Shown piece after piece: positions 25,606-34,372 of a DNA stretch of 64,000 nt. Each line of letters starts with the position of its first letter. Position 1 is the first letter of the stretch. The stretch comes from Verrucomicrobiota bacterium (lineage in GTDB: Bacteria; Verrucomicrobiota; Verrucomicrobiia; Limisphaerales; JAEYXS01). A program made the translations under genes and the position numbers. The stretch lies in NCBI GenBank assembly GCA_023431185.1, contig JAEYXS010000102.1:9090-73089 (forward strand), in the 5' to 3' direction. A model generated the notes under the pieces. That model searched no databases and was not told where the DNA came from. It worked only from the letters and a program-made list of their open reading frames with translations.

Positions 25606-26889
25606 CTATCCCATTAGCGCCTCGATCTCCTCAACTTCCACCGGAATGTCGGCCATCAGATCTACCTGACCATTTTCGGTGATGAGAATGTCATTCTCCA
25701 GACGTACGCCGATGCCTTCTTCCGGAATGTAGATGCCCGGCTCCACCGTCATCACCCACCCGGCGGCCATCGGTTCCGTGGTGAAGCCCACATCATGCAC
25801 ATCCAGTCCCATCGGATGCCCCAGGCCATGCATGAAATACTTGCGGCAGGCCGGATTCTCCGGGTCTTGCTTCTTGATGTCCGAGGCTTTCAGGAGATCC
25901 AGTTTCAGAAGCTCCTCATTCATCATGTCCCATGACTCGCGCTGCCAATCCCGGACCAACTTGCCCGCTACCGCGCCCTTGATGCTGGCGCGCATCACGC
26001 GCAACACGGCATTGTAAACCTGCTTTTGGCGACGGGTGAATTTGCCGCTCACGGGAATCGTCCGCGTCAGGTCCGAGTTGTAATTCGCATACGCCGCCGC
26101 GACATCGAGCAGCAGCAGGTCGCCTTTTTTGCACACCTGGTCGTTCTGATGATAGTGCAGCACACAGGCATTCGCACCGGAGGCGATGATCGGCCCATAA
26201 GCGAACGTCGCGCGGTTCCGCGTGAACTCGTGGATGAACTCGGCCTCGACTTCGTATTCGGTGACGCCCGGCTTCACAAAATCCAATACGCGCCGGAAGC
26301 CCTTCTCCGTGATGGCGCTCGCGTGCTTGATCAGCTCCACCTCGGTTTTCGACTTCACCACGCGGAGAGGATGCATCACGCGCGCCAGCCGCTGGTAATC
26401 GTGCAACGGATACTTCGCCTGGATATCCCGGATGAACCGCGCATCGCGCGTCTCGACCTCCACCACGGCACGCCTGTGCTCGTTGGTGTTCAGGTAAACA
26501 TGCTCCACTTCGCACATCAGCATGTGCAGCACCGAGCGCAGTTCGGAAAGCCACTTCACCGTCTTGATGCCGGAGATCTTTTGCGCGTCTTCCTTGGAAT
26601 GCTTGTAGCCTTCCCAAATCTTGAGGTGCTCACTGGGTTCACGAAGGAAGAGCACTTCACGCAACTTGGGATCAAAAGCATTGGGCGCGATGAGCAAAAG
26701 AGACTCTTCCTGCTCAATGCCGCTCAGGTAGAAGAGATCGGCATTAGCCACCAAGGGGAGCGAACCATCCGCATTCGTCGGCAGCACATCATTCGCATTC
26801 ACGATGGCAAGGGAGTTCGGCAAGAGGAGTCTTTTCAACCGCTCGCGGTTCTCGGCGAACAAGGCAGACTCTATGGGGGTGTGACGCAT
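25606..26889 (-). CDS. pepP: Xaa-Pro aminopeptidase (aminopeptidase P, M24B)
   Basis: A 427-residue cytosolic metallopeptidase that removes N-terminal residues before proline. The N-terminal creatinase-like domain has NADLFYLSGIEQEESLLLI. The pita-bread domain carries all five metal ligands: LLLDVAAAYANYNSDLTRTI (two Asp), the HGLGHPMGLDVHDVG His, TVEPGIYIPEEG Glu and VRLENDILIT Glu. Length matches bacterial PepP. The ATG at 26889 opens with MRHTPIESALFAENRERL. It diverges from the HEAT-repeat gene; the two are probably independent. Confidence 0.93.
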   Translation of the reverse strand: MRHTPIESALFAENRERLKRLLLPNSLAIVNANDVLPTNADGSLPLVANADLFYLSGIEQEESLLLIAPNAFDPKLREVLFLREPSEHLKIWEGYKHSKEDAQKISGIKTVKWLSELRSVLHMLMCEVEHVYLNTNEHRRAVVEVETRDARFIRDIQAKYPLHDYQRLARVMHPLRVVKSKTEVELIKHASAITEKGFRRVLDFVKPGVTEYEVEAEFIHEFTRNRATFAYGPIIASGANACVLHYHQNDQVCKKGDLLLLDVAAAYANYNSDLTRTIPVSGKFTRRQKQVYNAVLRVMRASIKGAVAGKLVRDWQRESWDMMNEELLKLDLLKASDIKKQDPENPACRKYFMHGLGHPMGLDVHDVGFTTEPMAAGWVMTVEPGIYIPEEGIGVRLENDILITENGQVDLMADIPVEVEEIEALMG

Positions 26890-27018
26890 GGCGGAAAGTT
26901 GCGGGATTTTAGACCGAAAGACAATAGGGATAAACCATGGAACACGCTAAATATAAGGCAGAAGCTCAAGGCACGAAGGTTGTGTACATCTGCCAGTGAG
27001 TCTATGCTGGATTCGGCG

Positions 27019-28386
27019 ATGAAACTTCCGGCCAAGCTCAAGTGGGTGCTCACGGGCGTAGTGCTCGCAGGCTTGGTCATCTTTGCCGGAATCAACATAC
27101 ATGCTTGGCTGAATCCGCCGCCGATGCATCAGGGGCGGCCTGTCTCCCAGTGGGTCCGCGAATTGGGTGATGCGGATTACCAGATCGCCCACCGGGCGCA
27201 GACCACTGTGCCGGAGATCGGCTCGGCGGCGACGCCTTACCTCATCGCTCTGTTAGAGCACCCGGAGAGCCGGTTGGACACGTTCCGGAACAGCATTGCC
27301 CGTCGTTTTCCCTGGCTGAAACTGAAGCCTTATGACTTTCCGCGAGCCCGCTCCACCGCCATGCAGTTGCTCGGACAGATGGGCACGGGTGATACCAATG
27401 CGGTGCCCGCCCTGGTGCGGGCCTTGAGTGACAAGGATCAGGCCCTGGCTGTGGCGGCGCGTGAATCATTATCCCAAGCAGGCGATGCAGCAGTATGGCC
27501 ACTCATCAAGGTGCTCAAGCATGAATCGCCCTCCGTCCGCTTCCTCGCGGTGTCGGCCCTGGCAGACCTGGGACCGAACACGTCCGACGCGGTGCCCGCT
27601 TTATTGGAAACGCTGCGCGATGAAGTGCCGGAACTGCGGAGCGCAGCCATCGTGGCCTTGAGCCGCAGCGGTGCAGCGGTGGACACCCTGCTGCCTGCTT
27701 TCGTGCGCGCCACGGGAGACAAGGTCGTCACGGTGCGCTTGGATGCTATCAATGCCATCGCGGCGTTTCAGGCGGAGGCGGTCTTGGCCACGTTACCTCT
27801 GTCTCGGCTCTTAAAGGATGAGGAGCAATGGGTGCGCAGCAGTGCGGCCTTTGCTTTGGGACAGATTGGTCCAACGGCAAACGAAGCCACGCCCGCTTTG
27901 CTAGAAGCTCTCAAAGACTCCTCCGCCCATGTGCGTGTCACAGCGGGGAATGCGCTGTGGAAGATCACGGGCAAAAGCGATGGACTGGTGCCGGTCTTCC
28001 TCGCTGCACTGAAAGAATCCGACCTGCGCCTGCGCAACTACGCCACGCAAGGTCTGCTCCAACTCGGGCCCCCGGCGTATCCGCATGTGCTGGAGGTGTT
28101 CGCAGTGCTGAAGGAAGAGTTCGAGCCGGGCCGTTACCACTCTGCCCTGCGCCTGCTGGGCGATGCGGATGAAACCCTGCTGCCGTACCTGGCCCCGGCC
28201 ATGCAGGATGCCGATGCACGTATCCGGGGAGCGTGCGTCTTCGTGCTGAGCCGCCTGGCTGAGCATCAACCGACAGCCCGGAAACTCCTGCTGGACGCCA
28301 TGAAGGATGGTGATGCAGGCGTGCGGGAAGCGGTGGAACGGGCCTTGCGGAACTTGGGAGCGAATGACGGGACGGGCGGGAATTGA
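27019..28386 (+). CDS. Membrane-anchored HEAT-repeat protein
   Basis: About 455 residues. A single N-terminal membrane segment (WVLTGVVLAGLVIFAGINIH) is followed by HEAT/PBS-lyase-type helical repeats from about residue 40 to the end, for example VPALVRALSDKDQALAVAAR, AVPALLETLRDEVPELRSAA and ATPALLEALKDSSAHVRVTA. Such repeats form protein-binding solenoids. No catalytic part is visible. The ATG at 27019 has GGA at a fair distance; an ATG at 27004 would add five residues. The long open extension upstream of it is antisense to pepP and is rejected. Its partner is unknown. Confidence 0.82.
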   Translation: MKLPAKLKWVLTGVVLAGLVIFAGINIHAWLNPPPMHQGRPVSQWVRELGDADYQIAHRAQTTVPEIGSAATPYLIALLEHPESRLDTFRNSIARRFPWLKLKPYDFPRARSTAMQLLGQMGTGDTNAVPALVRALSDKDQALAVAARESLSQAGDAAVWPLIKVLKHESPSVRFLAVSALADLGPNTSDAVPALLETLRDEVPELRSAAIVALSRSGAAVDTLLPAFVRATGDKVVTVRLDAINAIAAFQAEAVLATLPLSRLLKDEEQWVRSSAAFALGQIGPTANEATPALLEALKDSSAHVRVTAGNALWKITGKSDGLVPVFLAALKESDLRLRNYATQGLLQLGPPAYPHVLEVFAVLKEEFEPGRYHSALRLLGDADETLLPYLAPAMQDADARIRGACVFVLSRLAEHQPTARKLLLDAMKDGDAGVREAVERALRNLGANDGTGGN

Positions 28387-28516
28387 GGCCGCTTTGTTCC
28401 TCCTTAGACATTTTACCGGACTTTGATTAAACTTTTGCCCGGTTTCAGTTGTCAGAATAAACGGCAGATTTCGATTGAATCGCGGAGCCGGATGGCTCGG
28501 AATAGACGCCTTACTT

Positions 28517-29029
28517 ATGAAGTTGGACGACGCACAGAAAAAGACGGTCATCGGCTGGATCGAGCAGGGTTTGAAGCTGGCCGAGATCCAGAAGAAACTG
28601 GGCACCGAGATGGGCCTGAACCCCACGTACATGGAGGTGCGTTTCCTGGTGGACGACCTGAAGGTCTTGCCCAAGGACCCGGAGCCGCCCAAGAAGGCTG
28701 AACCCGTGCCGACCGCCAAGACGGCAGGACCGGTGGGCGAAGAAGATTTCGCGGAGGAACCCGCAGACGGCCCAGCCCCGGACGCCTCAGCAGAAGCCGC
28801 TCCTGCCGGCACCGGTCGGGTGTCGGTGAGCCTGGACCAGATCACCCGCCCCGGCGCGATGATCAGCGGCAAGGTGACTTTCAGCGATGGCAACACGGCC
28901 GAGTGGTATCTGGATCAGATGGGCCGCCTCGGAGTGGTGCCTGCCGTGAAGGGTTATAAACCTTCACAGGAAGATGTGCAGGCTTTTCAGATGGAATTGC
29001 AACGGCAGCTGCAAAAAATGGGCTTTTAA
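28517..29029 (+). CDS. Conserved hypothetical protein, helix-turn-helix-like N-terminus
   Basis: A 170-residue soluble protein. Residues 1-50 (LDDAQKKTVIGWIEQGLKLA, then EIQKKLGTEMGLNPTYMEVR) look like a small helix-turn-helix or anti-termination-like helical module. A long Pro/Ala/Glu linker (about 55-105) leads to a C-terminal beta-rich region with SGKVTFSDGNTAEWYLDQMG and an amphipathic final helix. I recall similar proteins from other Verrucomicrobia but no function. The ATG at 28517 is preferred over a TTG at 28475 because the conserved helix begins there. Confidence 0.75.
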   Translation: MKLDDAQKKTVIGWIEQGLKLAEIQKKLGTEMGLNPTYMEVRFLVDDLKVLPKDPEPPKKAEPVPTAKTAGPVGEEDFAEEPADGPAPDASAEAAPAGTGRVSVSLDQITRPGAMISGKVTFSDGNTAEWYLDQMGRLGVVPAVKGYKPSQEDVQAFQMELQRQLQKMGF

Positions 29030-29141
29030 GCATCGCTTATCCGCAAGATAGGTTGCGCGATGAACAACGCAGGCGTTTCCAGAAACTTGCGTTGTGTTCG
29101 AGTGAGCAAACAGTTTGTACGTCACAAGTAATCAAAGATTT

Positions 29142-30278
29142 ATGGACCTGACCCGCACAGCTTACGGCACCTGGAATGGTGGCCGCTTCATGCACTTCGG
29201 CGAACCGGTGACCGATGAACGTTTCATCTCGCTCATCCGCCTCGCCTACGATTCCGGCATCCGCACGTTCGTCACCGCCGATGTCTATGGGACCGGCGCG
29301 GCTGATGAGATGCTCGGCAAGGCGCTCGCAGGCATTCCGCGCGACAGCTACTGCCTCGTGGGCACCATCGGCCATGATTTCTATGAAGGCAAACGCGAAG
29401 GCTCAAAAGGTTTTCCGCGCTTCACGCACGCGTCCCTGCGCGGTCCGGATAAGTATGCGGACTATGTGAAGTTCGCCACGGAGAAGGCACTCGCCCGCTG
29501 TCAGGCGTCGAAATTCGATCTCCTGTTCCTCCACAATCCCGACTCCATCGGTTACACGAGCGAAGCTGTTTGGAAAGCGATGGAAAAGGTGAAAGACCAA
29601 GGGCTTACGGATCGCCTCGGCGTGGCACCTGGGCCCGCGAACGGCTTCAGCCTTGATATCATCAATTGCTTCGAGAAGTTCGATGGGCTCATCGATTGGG
29701 CCATGATCATCTTGAATCCGCTCGAGCCTTGGCCGGGCCGTTACGTATTACCCGCGGCGGAGAAGCACAATGTGAAGTTGCTCACACGCGTGGTGGATTA
29801 CGGCGGGATTTTCCACGACGATGTGAAGCCGGGCCACAAGTTCGCCGAGTGGGATCATCGCACTTATCGTCCCACGGGCTGGGTGGAAGCTGGTGTTTCC
29901 AAGGTGGACCAGATGCGCAGCATCGCGAAGAATCACAACCTCACCATGCTGCAGCTCGCCTCCGCATGGAACCTCTCGCACGCAAGCGTGAAGAGCGTCA
30001 TCCCGACGCTGATCCAGGAGATCGATCCTAACTCGAAGCCGATCGAGGACAAGGTGAAGGAACTCGCCACGTTGCCGGATATGAAGCTTACGACTGAAGA
30101 GATGGAGACTATCAATCGCATCGGTGACAACACCGGTTGCATGGCGCTCAAAGGCGGCAATCCGGATCACCAAGGCGATAACCTGCCAGACCGCTGGTCG
30201 CTCACGCCAGAGCTGATCGAGGTCGGCAAGCGCTGGAACATCCAGCCCGAGCGCGACCTCATCTGCACGCATCACTGA
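29142..30278 (+). CDS. Aldo/keto reductase-family protein with apparent loss of the catalytic lysine
   Basis: A 378-residue cytosolic TIM-barrel protein. The N-terminal strand-turn FVTADVYGTGAADEMLGKAL carries the Asp and Tyr of the AKR tetrad, and FDLLFLHNPDSIGYTSEAVW carries the His. At the position of the catalytic Lys, where AKRs read roughly (V/I)(A/S)TK, the sequence reads CLVGTIGHDFYEG, so the Lys appears to be missing. LQLASAWNLSHASVKSVIPT is the usual cofactor-end helix, and the C-terminus carries an extra about 40 residues. A function other than classical carbonyl reduction is possible. The ATG at 29142 is preferred over a TTG at 29115. Confidence 0.85.
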   Translation: MDLTRTAYGTWNGGRFMHFGEPVTDERFISLIRLAYDSGIRTFVTADVYGTGAADEMLGKALAGIPRDSYCLVGTIGHDFYEGKREGSKGFPRFTHASLRGPDKYADYVKFATEKALARCQASKFDLLFLHNPDSIGYTSEAVWKAMEKVKDQGLTDRLGVAPGPANGFSLDIINCFEKFDGLIDWAMIILNPLEPWPGRYVLPAAEKHNVKLLTRVVDYGGIFHDDVKPGHKFAEWDHRTYRPTGWVEAGVSKVDQMRSIAKNHNLTMLQLASAWNLSHASVKSVIPTLIQEIDPNSKPIEDKVKELATLPDMKLTTEEMETINRIGDNTGCMALKGGNPDHQGDNLPDRWSLTPELIEVGKRWNIQPERDLICTHH

Positions 30279-30300
30279 GCCGCAGAACGCATTTACGAAA

Positions 30301-30330
30301 ACAGCCGCCGGAAGCAGTTCCGGCGGCTGT
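30301..30330. terminator. Bidirectional terminator hairpin between convergent genes
   Basis: A perfect 13-bp stem ACAGCCGCCGGAA/TTCCGGCGGCTGT with loop GCAG. It is followed by a T-rich stretch on each strand and lies between the reductase-like gene and the convergent lipoprotein gene. Confidence 0.8.
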
Positions 30331-30353
30331 TTCTATTTCGTTCGAAAACTTCC

Positions 30354-31061
30354 TTAGAGCTTAAAGCTCTTGATGCCTTCCTGCAGGCCCTTCGTGGCGT
30401 TCTTCAATCCCGGCGCATACTTGTCCGCGAGTGACGTCAGCAACTCCTTCTGTGGTGCGGTCAGCGTCGCGTTACTCGCCACCTTCTGGATGTAAGGGAT
30501 CGCCGCAGTCGCATCGCCCTTGCGGAGCGAATTCACGATCTGGCCCACCTCGCTCTGCACGCCATCTAGCGCCCCGAAATTCTTTTGCACCATGAAGGCA
30601 GAGAGGATGTCCCCTGTTTGCTTGACCAAGGTGATCTGTTCCGGCGTCAGTTTGGCTTGAACGAGCTTCTGGTAGTAATCCAGCGCGGCGACATCCTGTC
30701 CGGCCAACACTGATTTCAGCGCGTCATCCAAGTAACCCTTGAGCGATGCATCGCCCGACAATTTCTCGCCGAGCTGCATCACCGAAGACTGCACTTCCTT
30801 GCTCAGGTCTTGCAGCAATGTGTCGGACGTGTTCTGCGCCGTAGCGAGCAGTTTCTGTCCCAAATCCACCGCCGCTGCTTTCGCCGTGGCGACCGTCTGG
30901 GTCGATGCTTGCGTCAAAGCCGGTTTGGCATCCTCAATCGCCTTGGTGACGGCCGATGTCTCCGGTTTGGCGCCCTCAGCCGGTGCTTGCGATTTGCCAC
31001 AACCGGCAACCAGTGTCGCCGAGATCAAACCCACTCCCAAAATCACATGTTTCATTTTCAT
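30354..31061 (-). CDS. Helical lipoprotein of unknown function
   Basis: A 235-residue lipoprotein; the signal peptide ends at the lipobox LVAG-Cys (Cys21). The mature part is Ala/Lys/Gln-rich and almost entirely helical, with amphipathic segments such as VDLGQKLLATAQNTSDTLLQ and SAFMVQKNFGALDGVQSEVG. No family was recognised. It may be a periplasmic structural or chaperone-like lipoprotein. It is convergent with the reductase-like gene across a shared terminator and divergent from the DUF423 gene. Confidence 0.8.
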   Translation of the reverse strand: MKMKHVILGVGLISATLVAGCGKSQAPAEGAKPETSAVTKAIEDAKPALTQASTQTVATAKAAAVDLGQKLLATAQNTSDTLLQDLSKEVQSSVMQLGEKLSGDASLKGYLDDALKSVLAGQDVAALDYYQKLVQAKLTPEQITLVKQTGDILSAFMVQKNFGALDGVQSEVGQIVNSLRKGDATAAIPYIQKVASNATLTAPQKELLTSLADKYAPGLKNATKGLQEGIKSFKL

Positions 31062-31158
31062 AAAAGCCGCGTGAACCTATCCGAGCGCCGCCAAATTGCA
31101 ATCCCCCTAATCGGTCCTGCTTGTTGCCCGTCGCCTCCGATGCCATACTACCGGTGAC

Positions 31159-31533
31159 ATGACATCTGCCATCGCATTACGGATCACCGGCATCAGCGGC
31201 TTTCTCGCAGTCTGCCTCGGCGCATTCGGCGCTCACGGTTTGCACAATGTGCTCGTCCAGAACGACCGCCTCCCGAATTGGGAGACGGCCGTCCTCTACC
31301 ACCTCGTACACACCGTGGTCATGCTCTTCGTCTGCCTGCGTTCACCATTCTTTCCCAAGCAATGGTGGGCGTTTTTCATCGGCAACCTCATCTTCTCCGG
31401 CAGCCTCTACATATTAAGCGTCACCAACATCACCAAGCTCGGCATGATCACGCCTCTCGGTGGACTCGCCTTCCTGGCGGGCTGGCTCATGCTTGCCTTT
31501 CAAAGAACACCTGCGCCCAACAACGCGCAGTAA
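31159..31533 (+). CDS. DUF423 (YgdD-like) small membrane protein
   Basis: A 124-residue inner-membrane protein with four predicted helices. GFLAVCLGAFGAHGL near the start and the closing MITPLGGLAFLAGWLMLA are the DUF423 signature; length matches the family. The function is not established. It is nearly convergent with the flavin oxidoreductase gene (stop codons 6 bp apart). Confidence 0.9.
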   Translation: MTSAIALRITGISGFLAVCLGAFGAHGLHNVLVQNDRLPNWETAVLYHLVHTVVMLFVCLRSPFFPKQWWAFFIGNLIFSGSLYILSVTNITKLGMITPLGGLAFLAGWLMLAFQRTPAPNNAQ

Positions 31534-31539
31534 TCATTC

Positions 31540-33024
31540 TCACGCCCCGACGTTCTTCTTGATCTCCTTCAGCTTCGCGAACTCCGGTTTCTGCGTGTAA
31601 TACTTGTCCAGCGGATAGCACCCACTGATGAGCCCATTCCGCGGCGCCGTCGTGCAATCACTGAATGTGCGGCAGATCAGCTTCGTCGTCATCTCGCCCT
31701 TCTGCACCGCATCCGCGATCATCGTCGGATAGCTCAGCACCACGCGACCGATGCCGATCATATCCGCCCAGCCGTTGCGCACCACATACTGCGCCACATG
31801 CGGCAAGTATTCCTGCAAGTAGCTGTAGCCGGAGCCGATGATGATCATGTCCTTCGGCGCTTTCTCGCGCAGCTTCTTCACCACCTGGATCTGCCGCTCC
31901 ACATCGATCAGCGGATCGTACGCCGGCTGATAACCATCGCTCGGCGGGAATGCCGCCGGACGTTGCAGATTCGGCGTGTAATACGGCGAACCCGCCGTCG
32001 TGTTCAAAATCTTCACGCCCAGTTCCCCGCACAGCTCGATGAACTTGAACGTCTCCGCGATGTCGATCTGCGTCGGGTCCTGCTGGTTCACGCCGAAGCC
32101 ATACACATACGGCAGACAATGCGCGTGCTCCTCCGGAATGCCCGGCCCCAGCTTGCCCGGTTGCGAGAGCGCCGGATCAGGACGATACGGCACCTTGTCA
32201 AACGTGCTCAGGCGCACGCCGAACTCGATCTTGTTCCCGCTCGCGCGAATGCCCTCGATGATCTCGCGCAAGATGCGCGTGCGATTCTCAAAGCTCCCGC
32301 CGTACTTGCCCGGACGCGTATGCGCGCCGAGAAACTCGTGCAGCAGATAACCATGACAATGCTTGATATCCACGAAGTCCGCGCCCACATCCCAAGCGAT
32401 CTTCGCCGCGCGAATGTAGCACTGGATGAGCTCCTCGATCTCCGTATCCGTGAACACCTGCTCATCGCTCGTCACATTAAATTTCTTGTCGAGGATCGGA
32501 TGCCGGAACGCGATGCGCGATTCCCAGCGCTTCTTGTCCACCGGCCGGCAGAAGCGTCCCGAGTGCGTGAGCTGAAAACCGATCACCAGGTCATCCGTCG
32601 TGCCATATTTTTCCAAATGCGCTTTTTTCAGGATGCCCATGAGTTCCGCGAGCCCCGCCTTGTTCTCCTTCACGATGATGATCTGGTTCGGATTCGCGCG
32701 CCCATCCGCCCGCACCGCCATCGCCTCAGCGCCGCAGATCAGCTTGGACCCGCTCTCCCCGAAGCGCTGCCAGCGCCGCCGCATCTCCTCCGTCACGCCG
32801 CCCGTCGTCGTGCCATCCCAACCCTCCATCGGATGGATCGCATACCGGTTGCCAATCCTCTTCCCGTTCACCGCCACATTCGTGATCGGCTGCGCCAGCG
32901 GCGAATCCCCCGCCGCGATCTTGTCCTCGCACGGGATATTGATGCCCAAGGTCTCGTTGAACTTGCGGAAATCCTCAACCGTCTTGATCGTCGCAACGCG
33001 TGTGATCTTAAAAGGCTCAGCCAT
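31540..33024 (-). CDS. Old yellow enzyme-family NADH:flavin oxidoreductase
   Basis: A 494-residue FMN TIM-barrel enzyme. RIGNRYAIHPMEGWDGTTTG, VIGFQLTHSGRFCRP, DFVDIKHCHGYLLHEFLGAH, TRPGKYGGSFENRTRIL and ADMIGIGRVVLSYP trace the FMN and substrate sites of the family, with HCHGYLLHEF in place of the usual HxAHGYLL. Long spacers near residues 270-380 make it larger than standard OYEs, and a C-terminal tail has several cysteines (CRTFSDC and SGCYPLD) that echo the Fe-S region of dienoyl-CoA reductase types, but the spacing is not standard. It is 33 bp downstream of a DHDPS-family gene, so they are probably one operon. The substrate is unknown. Confidence 0.85.
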   Translation of the reverse strand: MAEPFKITRVATIKTVEDFRKFNETLGINIPCEDKIAAGDSPLAQPITNVAVNGKRIGNRYAIHPMEGWDGTTTGGVTEEMRRRWQRFGESGSKLICGAEAMAVRADGRANPNQIIIVKENKAGLAELMGILKKAHLEKYGTTDDLVIGFQLTHSGRFCRPVDKKRWESRIAFRHPILDKKFNVTSDEQVFTDTEIEELIQCYIRAAKIAWDVGADFVDIKHCHGYLLHEFLGAHTRPGKYGGSFENRTRILREIIEGIRASGNKIEFGVRLSTFDKVPYRPDPALSQPGKLGPGIPEEHAHCLPYVYGFGVNQQDPTQIDIAETFKFIELCGELGVKILNTTAGSPYYTPNLQRPAAFPPSDGYQPAYDPLIDVERQIQVVKKLREKAPKDMIIIGSGYSYLQEYLPHVAQYVVRNGWADMIGIGRVVLSYPTMIADAVQKGEMTTKLICRTFSDCTTAPRNGLISGCYPLDKYYTQKPEFAKLKEIKKNVGA

Positions 33025-33027
33025 ATG

Positions 33028-33057
33028 TTTTCCTATTTGTCCTATCAGTTCTATTCC
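33028..33057. repeat. 9-bp-period TCC(C/T)AT repeat, copy 2
   Basis: TTTCCTATTTGTCCTATCAG followed by TTCTATTCC fills the spacer between the DHDPS-family and old-yellow-enzyme genes. Confidence 0.55.
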
Positions 33058-34020
33058 TTACACCGGCAACCGCTTCACAATATCCGCCAAAATCTCCCGA
33101 TCCGCATCCGGCCGCTTCGCCGATTTCGGATGCGTGTCGTCGCAGCCCAGCCAACCGCGCAACTTTAGGAACATCGCCGCGGAATGCTTGTAAGCCGGCA
33201 CCGGCGGACGAAACGCCAGGAAGCCCAGATACTGCATTAAATCGTTCAACTCATAGAATGACGCATCACCCTTCTCCCAGGCCGCATCGCGCTTCGCGAA
33301 CACATCCGGCGCGAACGTGCTCAACCCCAGCAGATAATCGCTGCCATACATCACCATATCGATGGCGAGATCGTTCCCCGTATACACGCGGAAATCCGCC
33401 CGCGTCGCATCGCGCAAGATGAGCCGTTGCCATTCCAGATCCCGCCGCAGCGAAGAATGCTTCGCGCCGATGCACGCCTTGATCCCCATCAACCCTTTGT
33501 AAACCTCCAGCGAATAGATCTTCCCGAACGGCGCGAACATGTTCCCCAGCTCGAACCCGATGAACCGCGAACCATACTGCGCCAGCTTCGCATACGCCGC
33601 CACGATCCCCTCATCCGCTTGGCCCGTAAGCCCGTACGATTGAAAGATCACCGGCGTCCCCCCGCGCTGCTGGATCATCTCCATCTGCTTCGCGTAAGCG
33701 TCGCCATTGAAAGCCGCCCCCTGCTGATCCAGCACGAACGCCCCCGCCACGAAATTCCCATTGCCCAACTCCGCCCGCGTCAGGTCCAGCGCCTTGCTGC
33801 GGATGCTGTCGTCAATCAGATTGCCGAACCCCGTATCCATGTTCACCGCCGGGGCCAAGCCCGCCACCGCCGTCCGCCGCACATGCGCCTTGAACCCCTC
33901 CCAATCCACCTCCCCATTCGCCTGGAACGGCAAAAGTATCGCCGAGATCCCCTCGATCTTCCGGCGCGGCTTGATCATGCTCAATGGGTCGATCGCAATC
34001 GTATCAATCGTCTCGCTCAT
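33058..34020 (-). CDS. Dihydrodipicolinate synthase-family (DapA/NAL-like) protein
   Basis: A 320-residue class I aldolase-fold protein. ISAILLPFQANGEVDWEGFK is the usual start of the family, MDTGFGNLIDDS is a displaced GxxGE-type region, and MGIKACIGAKHSS offers the Schiff-base Lys candidate. RVYTGNDLAIDMVMYGSDYL matches the late barrel strand. It is probably a pyruvate-dependent aldolase or decarboxylase rather than DapA of lysine synthesis. The ATG at 34020 is used; ATG 34044 would add eight residues. It heads an apparent operon with the flavin oxidoreductase and diverges from the LysR gene that may control it. Confidence 0.82.
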   Translation of the reverse strand: MSETIDTIAIDPLSMIKPRRKIEGISAILLPFQANGEVDWEGFKAHVRRTAVAGLAPAVNMDTGFGNLIDDSIRSKALDLTRAELGNGNFVAGAFVLDQQGAAFNGDAYAKQMEMIQQRGGTPVIFQSYGLTGQADEGIVAAYAKLAQYGSRFIGFELGNMFAPFGKIYSLEVYKGLMGIKACIGAKHSSLRRDLEWQRLILRDATRADFRVYTGNDLAIDMVMYGSDYLLGLSTFAPDVFAKRDAAWEKGDASFYELNDLMQYLGFLAFRPPVPAYKHSAAMFLKLRGWLGCDDTHPKSAKRPDADREILADIVKRLPV

Positions 34021-34144
34021 AAATTCAAAGTGCTGTCCGTCCATTCTCCCAAATCCTCTTCCCCTCTGCAACGAGCTTCCAGCTGGAAGTTCGTGAACTC
34101 TCGCTCTTATCCGCATTCCGCTAACCGCACCGGCCCGCTCACAA

Positions 34145-34170
34145 GGTAGGGCTGGCTGTCCTCAGCCGGC
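34145..34170. repeat. GGTAGGG-headed hairpin repeat, copy 3
   Basis: GGTAGGG followed by GCTGGCTG/CAGCCGGC arms (one mismatch) with loop TCCT, then a Cys/Gly-codon-like GCCGCCG run. It matches the heads of the copies at 7265 and 10977. Confidence 0.55.
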
Positions 34171-34240
34171 CGCCGCCGAAGCACCTGCCCATCCAAACCT
34201 CAGCAGCCCTCCAACACGCCCACCGCTCCCACTCTTTTCC

Positions 34241-34277
34241 CATCCGTGCCCTCCTGTGTTTCATCCGTGGCTAAAAC
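34241..34277. repeat. CACGGA-type dispersed repeat, copy 2
   Basis: On the minus strand: TTTTAGCCACGGATGAAACA followed by CAGGAGGGCACGGATG. The unit is the same as the copies at 6009, 35941 and 37781. Confidence 0.65.
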
Positions 34278-34322
34278 CTCTTTTTCCTTCTTTTACCTGC
34301 CCAAACTTTATCACTGGCGTAT

Positions 34323-34372
34323 CCATCGGAAAAACAGTACTTTCCGATAACAGTTATCGTTTTTTCCGATGG
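34323..34372. promoter_or_regulatory. Large nested palindrome overlapping the LysR start codon
   Basis: Outer arms CCATCGGAAAAAC (34323-34335) and GTTTTTTCCGATGG (34359-34372) differ by one base. They enclose CGATAAC-A-GTTATCG (34345-34359), and the word TTTCCGAT or its complement occurs three times. The right arm covers the ATG at 34369. It is likely the autoregulatory operator of the LysR protein and may also serve the divergent DHDPS operon. Confidence 0.65.

Larger units (their letters stand above)
34021..34368. other. Divergent control region, DHDPS operon / LysR gene
   Basis: A 348-bp gap. It contains the GGTAGGG-headed hairpin (34145-34170), a CACGGA-type repeat (34241-34277) and the large LysR-type palindrome at its right end. 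No small gene was seen. Confidence 0.6.

Noticed and set aside
27004..27018. Earlier ATG for the HEAT-repeat protein
   Set aside because: It would add five residues with no ribosome site; the second ATG is better placed before the membrane helix, though the choice is not certain.
31798..33168. Long rightward open frame over the old-yellow-enzyme gene
   Set aside because: The Arg/Leu/His-rich product is typical of a reverse-strand shadow, and the leftward flavoprotein has clear motifs.
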